DNA of 64,000 nucleotides from Crocosphaera chwakensis CCY0110 (GCF_000169335.1 NZ_AAXW01000001.1:62001-126000), one strand, 5' to 3'; positions 27,542 through 36,867 are shown, counted from the first letter of the stretch. The notes: generated by a model from the letters alone, not told the origin. A program made the numbers and translations.

Positions 27542-28114
27542 TTAGCCAACGAATGCTTTAACGGGTTCAGAAACGCCAGAAGATTCGTTTCCTTTAAGGT
27601 AAGCTAACATTGTATCAGCGTCTGATACTTCAAAGGGATCAGTGGGGCAGTTATCATTATAGCCAGGTTCTACAAACATTTTCTCGATTTTGCAGTCGTT
27701 AACTAGCATAGAATAACGCCAAGAACGCATTCCAAAACCGAGATTAGATTTATCCACTAGCATTCCCATTTTACGGGTGAATTCGCCGTTTCCATCGGGT
27801 AATAAGAAGACATTTTTCGCTTCTTGTTGTCTACCCCACTGGAACATAACAAAAGCGTCATTGACAGAAATACAAATAACTTGGTCAACTCCTAACGCCT
27901 TGAACTCATCATATAACTCTTCGTAGCGAGGTAAGTGGTTAGAGGAACAAGTAGGAGTAAATGCACCAGGTAAGGAGAAAACAATTACTTTCTTACCTTT
28001 AAAAATTTCTTCGCTGGTTAAATCTTGCCAACGATAAGGGTTAGGTCCAGGAACGGACTCATCACGAACACGGGTTTTAAATACAACATTTGGTACAGTT
28101 TCCATAGCGGCCAT
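27542..28114 (-). CDS. Type II/5 peroxiredoxin
   Basis: A 190-residue thiol peroxidase that reduces H2O2 and organic peroxides. VFSLPGAFTPTCSSNHLPRY contains the peroxidatic Cys in the PGAFTPTCS motif of PrxII. SVNDAFVMFQWG and the GMRSWRYSMLVND stretch are typical of the cyanobacterial enzyme. A ribosome-binding site AGAGGTG precedes the ATG. It is divergent from a PerR-like Fur-family gene, the same arrangement as sll1621/slr1738 in Synechocystis, so peroxide-responsive control is likely. Confidence 0.93.
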   Translation of the reverse strand: MAAMETVPNVVFKTRVRDESVPGPNPYRWQDLTSEEIFKGKKVIVFSLPGAFTPTCSSNHLPRYEELYDEFKALGVDQVICISVNDAFVMFQWGRQQEAKNVFLLPDGNGEFTRKMGMLVDKSNLGFGMRSWRYSMLVNDCKIEKMFVEPGYNDNCPTDPFEVSDADTMLAYLKGNESSGVSEPVKAFVG

Positions 28115-28162
28115 ATTTCACCTCTTGACAATCAGTTTTGTATCAGCTTTTGCTGTCTTATC

Positions 28163-28177
28163 TCAGAATAATTCTTA
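28163..28177. promoter_or_regulatory. Candidate PerR operator
   Basis: The 15-mer TCAGAATAATTCTTA matches the Bacillus Per box TTATAATNATTATAA at 10 of 14 defined positions and contains the perfect palindrome AGAATAATTCT (28165-28175). It lies 49 bases before the peroxiredoxin start in the divergent spacer shared with perR. The match is suggestive only. Confidence 0.4.
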
Positions 28178-28296
28178 TCTAAGAAAAAGTCAACAGTAAT
28201 AATTACTTAATTTCTTGAATAATCTTAATATAATATCTAATCTTAAAAACATTCAATTATAATATAAGAACGCATCAATAAGATAAAGTTAAGACG

Positions 28297-28761
28297 ATGA
28301 AACAAGAAGCGAATACCATCGTAAACACCCTAAAGCAGAAGAAATTGCGAGTAACACCTCAGCGTTTTGCGGTTTATGCTAATTTACTCCACAGAACGGA
28401 TCATCCGACTGCCGAGCAAATTTTAAGCGATCTCAATAAAAATGCTCCTACCTCTTCCCAAGCAACGGTTTACAGCGCCTTACAAGCTTTACGAGAAGTA
28501 GGTTTAGTGCGAGAGGTATTGTTAGAGCCAGGAATTTGTCGTTATGATGCTAATGTTGAATCACATCATCACTTTCGTTGTCGTTGTTGTGGTGTGATAG
28601 AGGATATTCCTTGGGAAAACTTTGACTCTCTTAATTTAAAGGGATTACGTCAGGGGATTAAAGCAGAACGATATGAAGTGATTGTCGAAGGGATTTGCGA
28701 TCGCTGTTTATGTTTAACAATTGGCGTGCTTATCGTAAGGATGATGACAGTTTTCAGGTAG
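28297..28761 (+). CDS. perR: Fur-family peroxide regulator, PerR-like
   Basis: The 154-residue protein has the winged-helix region LRVTPQRFAVYANLLHR and SSQATVYSALQALREVGLV, then the metal site HHHFRCRCCG and the last CDRC, giving two CxxC pairs for structural zinc. Similarity is closer to Bacillus-type PerR than to Fur. Its position, divergent from a peroxiredoxin, supports PerR. After CDRC the sequence continues with an unusual hydrophobic tail (LCLTIGVLIVRMMTVFR), where relatives end within a few residues; a small frameshift near the end is possible. Confidence 0.8.
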   Translation: MKQEANTIVNTLKQKKLRVTPQRFAVYANLLHRTDHPTAEQILSDLNKNAPTSSQATVYSALQALREVGLVREVLLEPGICRYDANVESHHHFRCRCCGVIEDIPWENFDSLNLKGLRQGIKAERYEVIVEGICDRCLCLTIGVLIVRMMTVFR

Positions 28762-28820
28762 TATGTGATCTGATCTAGAATCGATAAAACTTTGATAAAT
28801 CACCTGATATCTAACAAATT

Positions 28821-30038
28821 ATGAAACTTTCAGATCATCTTAAAATGGCCACGTCTGCCCTTTTGTCCCATAAACTTCGTAGTGGTTTAACCATGCTAGG
28901 GATTATCATCGGTAACGCTTCGGTTATTGGTATGGTTGCAGTGGGAGAAGGGGCTAGAAAAGCTACTGCGGAACAATTTAAAGCCCTCGGTCCGAATGTT
29001 TTATTTCTGAGCTTATCTTCTACTCGGATTAGGCGTACTTTATCCTCACAAGCCAAACCTCTGTTACTCGAAGATGCAGAAGCTATCGATCAATTAATTC
29101 CTAATTTAAGCAATATTTCTCCAGAAATCCATATCAATCAATTAATTACTTATCAAGACGAAATTGTCGAAAACTCGATCACAGGAACCACCCCTGATTA
29201 TCTTCCTGTGAGAAATTATGAGATAGAAAAAGGGCGTTTTATTAATAATATTGATGTTCAGCGTAATCAAAGAGTTGTGGTGTTAGGAGCAGAAATTGTC
29301 GAGAAACTATTTAATAATCAAGATCCTATTGGAAAACAAATTAGAATTAAAAATACAACCTTTGAGGTTATTGGTACCTTAGCTAAAAAAGGAGCTTTAT
29401 TTGACTCCAATCAAGATAATAAAGTTATTGTTCCTATCACCACGGCACAACATCAGTTAAGAGGCTGGAATTCTCCTTATGGTATTGTTTTAAATACTAT
29501 TGCTTTACTCGCAAAAGATCAAGAGAGTGTGGATGCAGTTCAGTTTCAAGTCAAAAATTTAATGTTACTACGTCATGGAACAACTCGGGAAAACGATATT
29601 AAGATTTTTTCTCAAAATTCTTTACTGAATATGGCAGAAGAAACTAATGCAGGATTAAAACAAATGTTAGGAGCGATCGCCTTTATTTCTTTATTGGTTG
29701 GTGGTATTGGAGTGATGAATATTATGTTAGTTTCTGTGAAAGAAAGAACGGGAGAAATAGGACTAAGAAAAGCTTTAGGAGCAACCCCAAAAGATATTTT
29801 AGGACAATTTGTCTTAGAAGCTATTTTGTTAGCAACCTTTGGTAGTTTGGTAGGAATTGGAGTTGGTTTAGGTGGTGTTTTTATCGCTCATCTTTTCTTT
29901 TCTATCGCAGCAAGTGTTTCTATTCCATCTATTCTTATCGCTGTTAGTGTTTCGGGTAGCGTTGGCTTATTTTTTGGCGTTTTTCCTGCTCAACAAGCAG
30001 CCAAACTTGATCCAATTATTGCCTTAAAAAGTTATTAA
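28821..30038 (+). CDS. MacB/FtsX-type ABC transporter permease
   Basis: A 405-residue permease: N-terminal helix around HKLRSGLTMLGIIIGNASVIGMVAVGEGA, a large periplasmic MacB-core region (about 50-270) and three C-terminal helices with VGGIGVMNIMLVSVKERTGEIGLRKALGAT, the FtsX signature. It lacks a fused ATPase. No ABC ATPase gene is adjacent, so the ATPase must be elsewhere. Such proteins act as mechanotransmission parts of exporters of lipoproteins, peptides or macrolides. Confidence 0.88.
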   Translation: MKLSDHLKMATSALLSHKLRSGLTMLGIIIGNASVIGMVAVGEGARKATAEQFKALGPNVLFLSLSSTRIRRTLSSQAKPLLLEDAEAIDQLIPNLSNISPEIHINQLITYQDEIVENSITGTTPDYLPVRNYEIEKGRFINNIDVQRNQRVVVLGAEIVEKLFNNQDPIGKQIRIKNTTFEVIGTLAKKGALFDSNQDNKVIVPITTAQHQLRGWNSPYGIVLNTIALLAKDQESVDAVQFQVKNLMLLRHGTTRENDIKIFSQNSLLNMAEETNAGLKQMLGAIAFISLLVGGIGVMNIMLVSVKERTGEIGLRKALGATPKDILGQFVLEAILLATFGSLVGIGVGLGGVFIAHLFFSIAASVSIPSILIAVSVSGSVGLFFGVFPAQQAAKLDPIIALKSY

Positions 30039-30149
30039 TTTAAAACAAAAAATAGAAAAAATAAACTCGATGAAATTATCAAGAAATTCAATAAAAATAT
30101 CCTATAAGATTATCTCATTCTTCTAGTAAATAATTTGGTAAGTTAGAAG

Positions 30150-30168
30150 GGCTTAATAATATTAAGCC
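30150..30168. terminator. Hairpin between convergent genes
   Basis: GGCTTAAT (30150-30157) pairs perfectly with ATTAAGCC (30161-30168) around a three-base loop. It lies between the end of the MacB-like gene (+) and the end of purQ (-). A T-rich stretch follows on the plus side after about 10 bases. Confidence 0.4.
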
Positions 30169-30196
30169 TCTACTAATCTTTGATTTTTCTTATTAT

Positions 30197-30877
30197 TTAG
30201 ACCAGTAATCCTTCAAATAAAATACGCCCTTCTATTGCCCTTGTCAGAGAATCTGAAGCCCTTTCTGGATGGGGCATCATTCCTAAAACATTGCCCTGTT
30301 TATTGCTAATTCCAGCAATATTAGACAAAGAACCATTGGGATTAGCCTCTTCGCTTATTTCCCCTAATAAATTGCAGTAGCGAAAGATAATTTGATTATT
30401 ATCTTCTAATCCTTTTATGGTGTCTTTATCCCCGTAATAACGCCCTTCTCCGTGGGCAACGGGTAAGGTAATCACTTGATTAGAAGTATATTGTTTCGTC
30501 CAAGATAATTGATTATTTTCTACTCTTACAGGAACGCGATCGCAGATAAAATGTAAATCACGGTTACGTATCAAGGCTCCAGGTAATAAACCTACTTCCG
30601 TTAACACTTGAAACCCATTACAGATCCCTAAAACTAATTTGCCTTGGTTAGCGTGTTCGATGACCGATCGCATAACAGGAGAAAAACGGGCGATCGCCCC
30701 ACATCTGAGATAGTCCCCATAACTAAACCCTCCAGGTATGACCATAACATCAATATCACTGATATCAGTGTCTTGATGCCAGATCATACGGGTGGGTTGA
30801 TCGAGTAACCCTTCGGTAACGGTAGCAAGATCGCGATCGCAGTTCGATCCCGGAAAAACGATAACACCAAATTTCAT
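30197..30877 (-). CDS. purQ: Phosphoribosylformylglycinamidine synthase, glutaminase subunit
   Basis: A 226-residue class I glutamine amidotransferase. MKFGVIVFPGSNCDRD is the PurQ start, LGICNGFQVL carries the nucleophile Cys and MMPHPERASD the His-x-Glu pair. It supplies ammonia to PurL in the fourth step of purine synthesis. It overlaps purS by four bases (ATGA), so translation is coupled. purL is not in the window. Confidence 0.97.
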   Translation of the reverse strand: MKFGVIVFPGSNCDRDLATVTEGLLDQPTRMIWHQDTDISDIDVMVIPGGFSYGDYLRCGAIARFSPVMRSVIEHANQGKLVLGICNGFQVLTEVGLLPGALIRNRDLHFICDRVPVRVENNQLSWTKQYTSNQVITLPVAHGEGRYYGDKDTIKGLEDNNQIIFRYCNLLGEISEEANPNGSLSNIAGISNKQGNVLGMMPHPERASDSLTRAIEGRILFEGLLV

Positions 30878-31152
30878 GCTTGACCCCCAGTCTTTTCTAA
30901 TGCAGTGATTTCATAACAATAGTTTTCGATGACGGGGTTAGCGAGAAGGCGATCGCACATTTCGTCTACTTGAGTTTCGGCATGAGCTTGATCGTTAGCT
31001 GTCATGGTAAGCTCAATATACTTACCAATTCTTACTTTTTCAACTCCTTCGTATCCTAGCTGATGTAGTCCTGATTGTACGGCGACTCCGGCGGGATCTA
31101 AAACCGATGGTCTGAGGGTAACATAAATGCGACAATGGTATTCTTGAGACAT
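30874..31152 (-). CDS. purS: Phosphoribosylformylglycinamidine synthase subunit PurS
   Basis: A 92-residue protein. YVTLRPSVLDPAGVAVQSGLHQLGYEGVEKVRIGKYIELTM-type sequence is characteristic of PurS, which bridges PurQ and PurL in the FGAM synthase complex. First gene of the purS-purQ operon, divergent from the zur gene with only 32 bases between start codons, so promoters probably overlap. Confidence 0.96.
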   Translation of the reverse strand: MSQEYHCRIYVTLRPSVLDPAGVAVQSGLHQLGYEGVEKVRIGKYIELTMTANDQAHAETQVDEMCDRLLANPVIENYCYEITALEKTGGQA

Positions 31153-31184
31153 TGGCGATCAGTGATTAAGCTATATTTTCAATT

Positions 31185-31565
31185 ATGAAACGTACTCGTT
31201 CTCAGGCTAACATTGTTCATGTCCTAAAATCCTTAACTCATCCTATTTCGGCCCAAGATTTGTACATAGAAATGAAAAATCGGGATTTAGGGTTAGGACT
31301 AGCTACAGTTTATCGCAGTTTGGAAGCATTAAAGCTAGAAGGTGAGGTACAAGTCAGACAGTTACCCAATGGTGAGGCTGTTTATAGTTTAGTCCACGAG
31401 GATCAACATCATCTGACTTGTGTTAATTGTGGAGAGTCTTTTCCTATTGATCAATGTCCCGTTCATGATTTAGAAGAAAAGCTAGAAACTTCTCATCAAT
31501 TCAAAGTTTATTATCATACCTTAGAATTTTTTGGCTTGTGTCATTTGTGTCAGACGGAGGATTAG
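31185..31565 (+). CDS. zur: Fur-family zinc regulator, Zur/FurB type
   Basis: A 126-residue regulator: LGLATVYRSLEALKLEGEVQVRQLPNGEAVYSL, HHLTCVNCG and LEFFGLCHLCQ closely follow cyanobacterial Zur (FurB). Two CxxC pairs hold structural zinc; His and Cys residues near the hinge sense zinc. Zur represses zinc uptake genes and, in Anabaena, also affects oxidative-stress genes. It is the second Fur-family gene in 3 kb. Divergent from purS. Confidence 0.85.
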   Translation: MKRTRSQANIVHVLKSLTHPISAQDLYIEMKNRDLGLGLATVYRSLEALKLEGEVQVRQLPNGEAVYSLVHEDQHHLTCVNCGESFPIDQCPVHDLEEKLETSHQFKVYYHTLEFFGLCHLCQTED

Positions 31566-31602
31566 ACGGTGGCGAATTGGTATTATTACCTTGAAAAAAG
31601 CG

Positions 31603-32541
31603 TTAAGGTGAAGGTAGCATTCTTAAAATTTCATCTATTGAATCAGCAAGGGTTTCAGTTGAAATGTTCGTAGGTTGCAAATGTGATCCCTCCATATCTT
31701 GTAAAACTTCAGGATTAATTGGAATGCCACTGGCAATCAATTCTTGAATCTTATTAACAATAAATTCGGGATCGTCAATAGCAAGACAATCATTTTTAAA
31801 GCGAATTAAGCCCATCAAATTGAAAAATCCTCGTGTGTTATTGATTAAGCATTGTGTCGCCTTTTGATTAGGAAATACCAGTCTTTCTGATAATGGATTA
31901 ACAAGACTAAAGGATGAGTTAAGCGCATCCACGGCATTATTAAATTTGGGGGCTAACAATACCGATTTTTGATCGCGAATGAAAAAGTCTTCGTCAAAAA
32001 CGGTATCTGTTCCGTTGAGTTCTTGATTGGCTTGTATTCTAGCGTTATCACCTCTCTGGATATCGGCGATCGCTTGATCAAACCCTTGATTTAAACACTG
32101 ACGCAAAATTTGGTTCCGCTGCGGAGTATTATAGTTACTTAAAATTTCTAACAAAACAACATATTTACCGCCTAAACTATGGCCAACCCAAGAATAGTTT
32201 TTATGGTCAGCGTAAAACTCTTCAGAAATTCCATAACTATTCGCATTATTTAGCAATTGAACCCTTAAAGAATACTGTTCTTCTAGCAAAGAAACGGCTA
32301 CAGATAAGTGATCGAACTGTAAAGGATTTAGGGGAAAACGATAAATGAAGAGAGTATAACCTTTTTGATACAGATTTTCTAGAAGAGAATAATAATATTG
32401 AAGGGGAAAAGAACCGAAGACAAAAGCACCAATAAATTGAATTACCCCTTTAGGTTGAGGATGTAAAGCTACTTGACTTTTAGAGATTTTTATAAATTTA
32501 AGTTCTGATGTCTTATTTGATGTATACACAGGGTTAACCAT
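31603..32541 (-). CDS. DUF1350 alpha/beta-hydrolase-like protein
   Basis: A 312-residue protein of the cyanobacterial and plastid DUF1350 family. PKGVIQFIGAFVFGSFPLQYY is the family start and WVGHSLGGKYVVLLE carries a GHSLG nucleophile elbow, implying an alpha/beta hydrolase fold. No signal or membrane helix. Function in the family is not established. The gene stands alone, convergent with zur. Confidence 0.75.
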   Translation of the reverse strand: MVNPVYTSNKTSELKFIKISKSQVALHPQPKGVIQFIGAFVFGSFPLQYYYSLLENLYQKGYTLFIYRFPLNPLQFDHLSVAVSLLEEQYSLRVQLLNNANSYGISEEFYADHKNYSWVGHSLGGKYVVLLEILSNYNTPQRNQILRQCLNQGFDQAIADIQRGDNARIQANQELNGTDTVFDEDFFIRDQKSVLLAPKFNNAVDALNSSFSLVNPLSERLVFPNQKATQCLINNTRGFFNLMGLIRFKNDCLAIDDPEFIVNKIQELIASGIPINPEVLQDMEGSHLQPTNISTETLADSIDEILRMLPSP

Positions 32542-32748
32542 AATTTTTCCTTGATTTTCTTGAGATTTTTCCGTGAGTTTAGCATTAGTAACAGGAGTAT
32601 TTTAGACCTGGTAATAAACTAATCAAATTGGGATGTTTTTGAAAAAATGGTTAGGGAACTAACGAAGTAATTAGAAATTTACTCACTTACATCAATATGA
32701 GTTAATACTAATATTTAGAGTAGAAGACAGAATATAGATCATATAGGT

Positions 32749-33408
32749 TTACTCAAACTCTACCTTTAACAAGCTTCCATTAGAAGAACTGATAGGAAGA
32801 GGATAATGAGTTTGATCAGGTTCCACTTTAGTTAATTCACCCATACGCAAAGCGTCTAAGTTGTAAAATGTACCTCTGTGTTCTGCTGTAAATAAAAAGT
32901 TAACGGAGTCTGATACACCTGTTGTAGAGGGATCAAGAAACACATTTAGATAACCTCTGATCTCAACCATACTGCCTCGGTTAAGTAGTAGAGAAGGGTT
33001 AGGTTGGACTAAAAGCAAACCAGTCTCAAATCCTTTTATTTTGAGAGTTAAACGAGTCGTAACATTTGGAGGGGGAACATTTCCTGCAGGAACAGAAGCT
33101 ATTTGTATACTGGTTGCATTAACGCCAAAAATTTCGTTTTTGCCTTCAACATCATAAAAAATCGCAACTGTTTTTTCCAAGTCACCAGGACTCCCAACAG
33201 AAAAAGGAGTTCCACCACTTTGTGTATTGACGACAAAATCAAGTCCTAAGGTAATGTCTTGACTGGCAGTATTGCTGATAGAAAGGAAATATCCTTGAAT
33301 TAACTCTCGACTAATTGGTCTTAAATTAGGATTGCTGTTTACCAAAGAATCAGGTAATTGAGGTTTGTTTAGAAGTAGTTCAAACTGAGAAAGCAATTGC
33401 GCTACCAT
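32749..33408 (-). CDS. Hypothetical beta-rich protein
   Basis: A 219-residue protein without signal peptide or membrane helix. The sequence is rich in Val, Thr, Ser and Gly with alternating hydrophobic strands, for example FLSISNTASQDITLGLDFVV and LNRGSMVEIRGYLNVFLDPS, suggesting a beta-sandwich. GGAG precedes the ATG. No recognised family. It is isolated, with spacers of 207 and 336 bases around it. Confidence 0.5.
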   Translation of the reverse strand: MVAQLLSQFELLLNKPQLPDSLVNSNPNLRPISRELIQGYFLSISNTASQDITLGLDFVVNTQSGGTPFSVGSPGDLEKTVAIFYDVEGKNEIFGVNATSIQIASVPAGNVPPPNVTTRLTLKIKGFETGLLLVQPNPSLLLNRGSMVEIRGYLNVFLDPSTTGVSDSVNFLFTAEHRGTFYNLDALRMGELTKVEPDQTHYPLPISSSNGSLLKVEFE

Positions 33409-33744
33409 TCCGTAAATCTCCGAAAATTTAGTGAATTTATCGAATTCACAACAACAATCTAATTATTTCAGAAGGGGTTATATCTAATCAGTTAAAGTTA
33501 TATAAATTAGTCAAAAGTAACTTAAATTGACGAAAAAAAATAATATAGAACTTTACGAAATAAAAATTGATACTTAAATCTTATTTTTCTAGGATTTTTG
33601 CGAACTTTGAGCAAATACACCTTAAACTAAGGTACTATAGAGCAAATAGTTCAGCCTCACTCTTAAGACATAAAAAAATAAAGCTGACTAAAACTTAATC
33701 AGCTTCTGAAACCTCTACAATTAGGTTATTTATCGATTATTTAG
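33409..33744. other. 336-base intergenic region, terminator only
   Basis: AT-rich spacer between two minus-strand genes. Apart from the terminator at 33670-33705 and short A/T runs I see no ORF, RNA gene or repeat of note. Confidence 0.4.
33670..33705 (-). terminator. Rho-independent terminator of the DUF1232 gene
   Basis: On the minus strand AAGCTGA...TCAGCTT forms a 7-bp stem with an 11-base loop, followed by TTTATTTTTTT. It lies 40 bases beyond the stop at 33745. Confidence 0.65.
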
Positions 33745-34038
33745 TTAAGAAACAGGTTCAACATCGATAGTTTGTTCTTTGTTGAGTTTATCCTCTTGGG
33801 TAATAGATGATTTATTACCTTTTTGGCGATGTTCTAAGAATAAAGTAGATAATTCACCCACTAATAAAGATAAAATCAGTCCATCATCGATCCAACCGAG
33901 AATAGGAATAAAATCGGGTGCAATATCAAAAGGAAGTAGTAAGTAAGCAACGGTTCCTAAAATAATAAACCAACGATATTTAGGATGTTGAATTTTGGAT
34001 CGATACCAGTTGTAAAAGGATTTAACAATAGAATCCAT
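33745..34038 (-). CDS. DUF1232 (YkvA-type) small membrane protein
   Basis: A 97-residue protein. YLLLPFDIAPDFIPILGWIDDGLIL is the DUF1232 hallmark, DIxPDFIPxLGxxDD. One or two membrane segments, then a charged tail. The ATG at 34038 has GGAAA upstream and gives the family start (MDSIVKSFYNWYRSK). An in-frame TTG at 34053 adds only five residues and is less likely. Family role unknown. Confidence 0.85.
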   Translation of the reverse strand: MDSIVKSFYNWYRSKIQHPKYRWFIILGTVAYLLLPFDIAPDFIPILGWIDDGLILSLLVGELSTLFLEHRQKGNKSSITQEDKLNKEQTIDVEPVS

Positions 34039-34143
34039 AAAATATTTCCGCAACGTTTTAACTATTATTAGTTTGCCATTTCTTGATGATCATAACCAAG
34101 GGTTGATTACCGATCCTTTTTGTAGGGTTTCTTTTTTTTAGGT

Positions 34144-34222
34144 GACAGTTTAACAACTGTCCTCTTACTTTTGAAAGAGATTAGTAGGAATTGATAAGTT
34201 TATTGATTCCTACTATTTTTCA
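34144..34222 (+). ncRNA. Possible small RNA or leader with two hairpins
   Basis: GACAGTT/AACTGTC (34144-34161, 4-base loop) and TAGTAGGAAT/ATTCCTACTA (34182-34215, 14-base loop) lie on the plus strand, and the second is followed by TTTTT, as in a terminator. Both neighbouring genes run on the minus strand, so a plus-strand transcript ending here would be separate. No promoter is established. Confidence 0.25.
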
Positions 34223-34279
34223 CCTTTTTTTACTAAAAATGTCAGTTAATTATGGCTAATCTTGATAAGGTTACTTTTT

Positions 34280-34702
34280 CTAATCAACGCTAGGAGATAT
34301 CTGAAAAGCTTCTTTAACGTTAGGTTGATAGAGATAATAAAGAATGAACCCAGCTATTCCTAAACTAATGAGTGATCCGATGATATTTTTACCATTTAAA
34401 AGACTGGTAATATAAGTCAGTGCATAAATAAACTGAATAACAACCGCCATGGCCCAAGCCCAATTTTTCATGGCAAATAAACCATAACTAACCCCTAACG
34501 AGAAGACACTATTAACTAAACCGATGATGGCAGTAATTACCATTACAAAACTGCTTCCAGTAAAGTCTGCTTGTCCGGCTAAAAATCCTCCTACGGTTCC
34601 TAAACTACCAAATACGAAAAAAAGTAAACTAGAAATAATTCCGAGTATTCCACCTAGTAAGCTAAGAATAGCGAGAATAATTACACCTTTAGGCCGTTCC
34701 AT
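34280..34702 (-). CDS. Hypothetical four-helix membrane protein
   Basis: A 140-residue protein with four hydrophobic helices: VIILAILSLLGGILGIISSLLFF, a second around FVMVITAIIGLVNSVFSL, a third around WAWAMAVVIQFIYALTYI and a fourth IIGSLISLGIAGFILYYLY. It resembles small DUF-type integral membrane proteins common in cyanobacteria. A ribosome-binding site AAGGAG precedes the ATG. Function unknown. Confidence 0.65.
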   Translation of the reverse strand: MERPKGVIILAILSLLGGILGIISSLLFFVFGSLGTVGGFLAGQADFTGSSFVMVITAIIGLVNSVFSLGVSYGLFAMKNWAWAMAVVIQFIYALTYITSLLNGKNIIGSLISLGIAGFILYYLYQPNVKEAFQISPSVD

Positions 34703-34796
34703 TTTTAATTACTCCTTATCAAGTAAGATGATACTAAACTAGCGTATATTTTAACGAAATTTTCCTGATTCAGACAACTTTTTATTTCAATAGCTT

Positions 34797-36867
34797 ATGA
34801 CAGAAGAACCTAAATTATCTGAACAAATAACAGATGCTGCCATTAAACTTGTAGTCGCAGGAAGTGGGGGATCATCGCTTTATTTTTTGTTTACGGATAG
34901 TATTCCTAAAGCATTAATTGCAGGAGTAATAGCAACCGGTGCTAGTTTATTAACTAATTTTTGGGAAGGGGTGATCGGTGTGCTTAAACCCCGTTCAAAA
35001 AGCTTAGGAGAGGCAGCAGGAAAAGCCATAGACAAACGTTTAAGCAGTTTAACCTCTCAATTTTCAAATTTCAAAGAATTGTATCTAGAATCCCTAAAAA
35101 CCTATTGTTATGGGTTAGAAATTGAGGGATTTCAAGACTTACCAGGGTTAGCTTTAAAGGATGATTTAAAGTTACGCATTAGAAAATTTACTAATGATCA
35201 AAAAGAGGAGTTTATTAATAAATGTTATCGTACCTATTATGTGGGAAATTCTCTGGAAACCACGCTATCAAAGAAGTTTGAATGATCCAGAAAACGAACA
35301 ATTAACTGAAGGAGTAGCAAGAATTAGAAGTGATCAAGAAGCCCAAGAAAATGCTGCAGATTTGTGCAAACAATTGTTTGCAAATCTTGCTTTTAATGAT
35401 TTAGCTCGTAATCCTTTATTAATTACGATGATTGCTGTAACCCATCGTTCTGAAAAAACGCTACCGACAGAACGAGAAGAATTATATCGTAAGATTACTG
35501 ATTTATTACTATCAACTCGTCCCTATCACAAAAACACTTTATTAACTTTAACCGCTAAGAATAATAAGATTATTTTACAAGTGTTAGCTTTTTGTTTAAT
35601 GGAAGTAGAAGAAACAACGTTTACACCAAAACAAGGAATTCAGTGGATTGAATCAACCTTAAAAGATTGTTGTTCAGAGAATCAATCGTTAACAGGTCAC
35701 AAATTTTTCACAGAAATGTTGGAAATTACGGGATTATTACAGGAAAGAGAATTAGATACTTATGAATTTAGTCACTTAACTTTTCAGGAGTATTTTGCAG
35801 CGTTGCATCTCAAAGACTTGGGACAGAAAGGACAAGAAAAAATAATAGAAAGATTAGAAAATCAAAAATGGGAAGAAGTAATTTATTTTTACATGACTTT
35901 AGCGGATGCAACCCCAATTATTACCAGTATTTTAAATAATCCGAACGGTTATACTTTGTCTCTAGCAAATAAGTGTAAATTTTCGGCACGTTTAAAAGCT
36001 ACAGTTAGACAAAAACTTAATAAAGTGTTGCTAGAAAGACGGGAAGACTATAAAAATATTTCTGTTGCTGTAACCTTAGAACAACGCTTTAATAATTTAA
36101 CGGTTATTGATGATAAAACGGCTATTTCTAACCCCATAACTTGGGAAGAATATAAACTATTTTTAGACGCGCAAACATCGGGACAGTTTCACTCAACTGC
36201 TGAGGTAATTAATATTGCCGATAATATGACTAATTATCTTGTTACTGGAATAAAATGGGAGGATGCACGGTGGTTTTGTGGTTGGTTGGCGACACAACAA
36301 ACTTTGCAGTCATCAGAAGGAGTTTATGATTATCGTTTACCCACTGCTGGAGAAACATCCCAGTTAGTTCCAAAAGGGATAACTGAGAACTCTCAAGACA
36401 CAGGAGACTGTTTACGGGTTGTCAGTGAGATTATTCCCTCTCGCTACCAAACGTTGCTTAATTACTTGTCTTCTGGACGCTGGAAAGACGCAGACGAAGA
36501 GACAGCTAAGGTTATGCTTCAAGTTGCGAACCGAGTTAAAGAAGGATGGTTAGATATTGATGATATAGAGAATTTTCCTTGTGAAGATTTACGCATTATC
36601 GATCAAGTTTGGGTTAAATATAGTAATGGACGCTTTGGGTTTTCTGTTCAGAAAAAAATCTATATTGACGAACTGGGGGGGACAACAGAGTATAATGAAA
36701 AAGTTTGGAAAGAATTTTGCTATGATGTCGGTTGGATACAAAAAGAAATATATCTAGATTACTCAGATTTGTCTTTTGAATCACGCCATACGACAAAGCC
36801 TCTAGGACATCTTCCTTGCTATATAGGATATCTTGGTGGAGAACGTCGGTATGGCTTTAGATGGTGA
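34797..36867 (+). pseudogene. NACHT-family STAND protein with FGE-like and GUN4 C-terminal domains, decayed
   Basis: Two overlapping frames make up one gene. Frame 1 (34797-35285) has an N-terminal membrane-like segment, then SLKTYCYGLEIEGFQDLPGL, the lead-in to a NACHT domain, and RIRKFTNDQKEEFINKCY, which belongs after the NTPase core. Walker A, Walker B and sensor regions are absent, so about 200 residues seem deleted in frame. A +1 frameshift between about 35222 and 35283 leads to frame 2 (to 36867): NDLARNPLLITMIAVTHR and FSHLTFQEYFAALHL (NACHT winged-helix and arm), an FGE-like stretch WEDARWFCGWLATQQ...YDYRLPTAGE, and a C-terminal GUN4 domain (YQTLLNYLSSGRWKDADEET, DQVWVKYSNGRFGFSVQ). 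It resembles bacterial NLR-type immune receptors; as read it cannot hydrolyse ATP. Confidence 0.75.

Noticed and set aside
28297..31565. Two Fur-family genes as a recent duplication
   Set aside because: They belong to different subfamilies (PerR-like and Zur-like) with distinct metal sites and neighbours.
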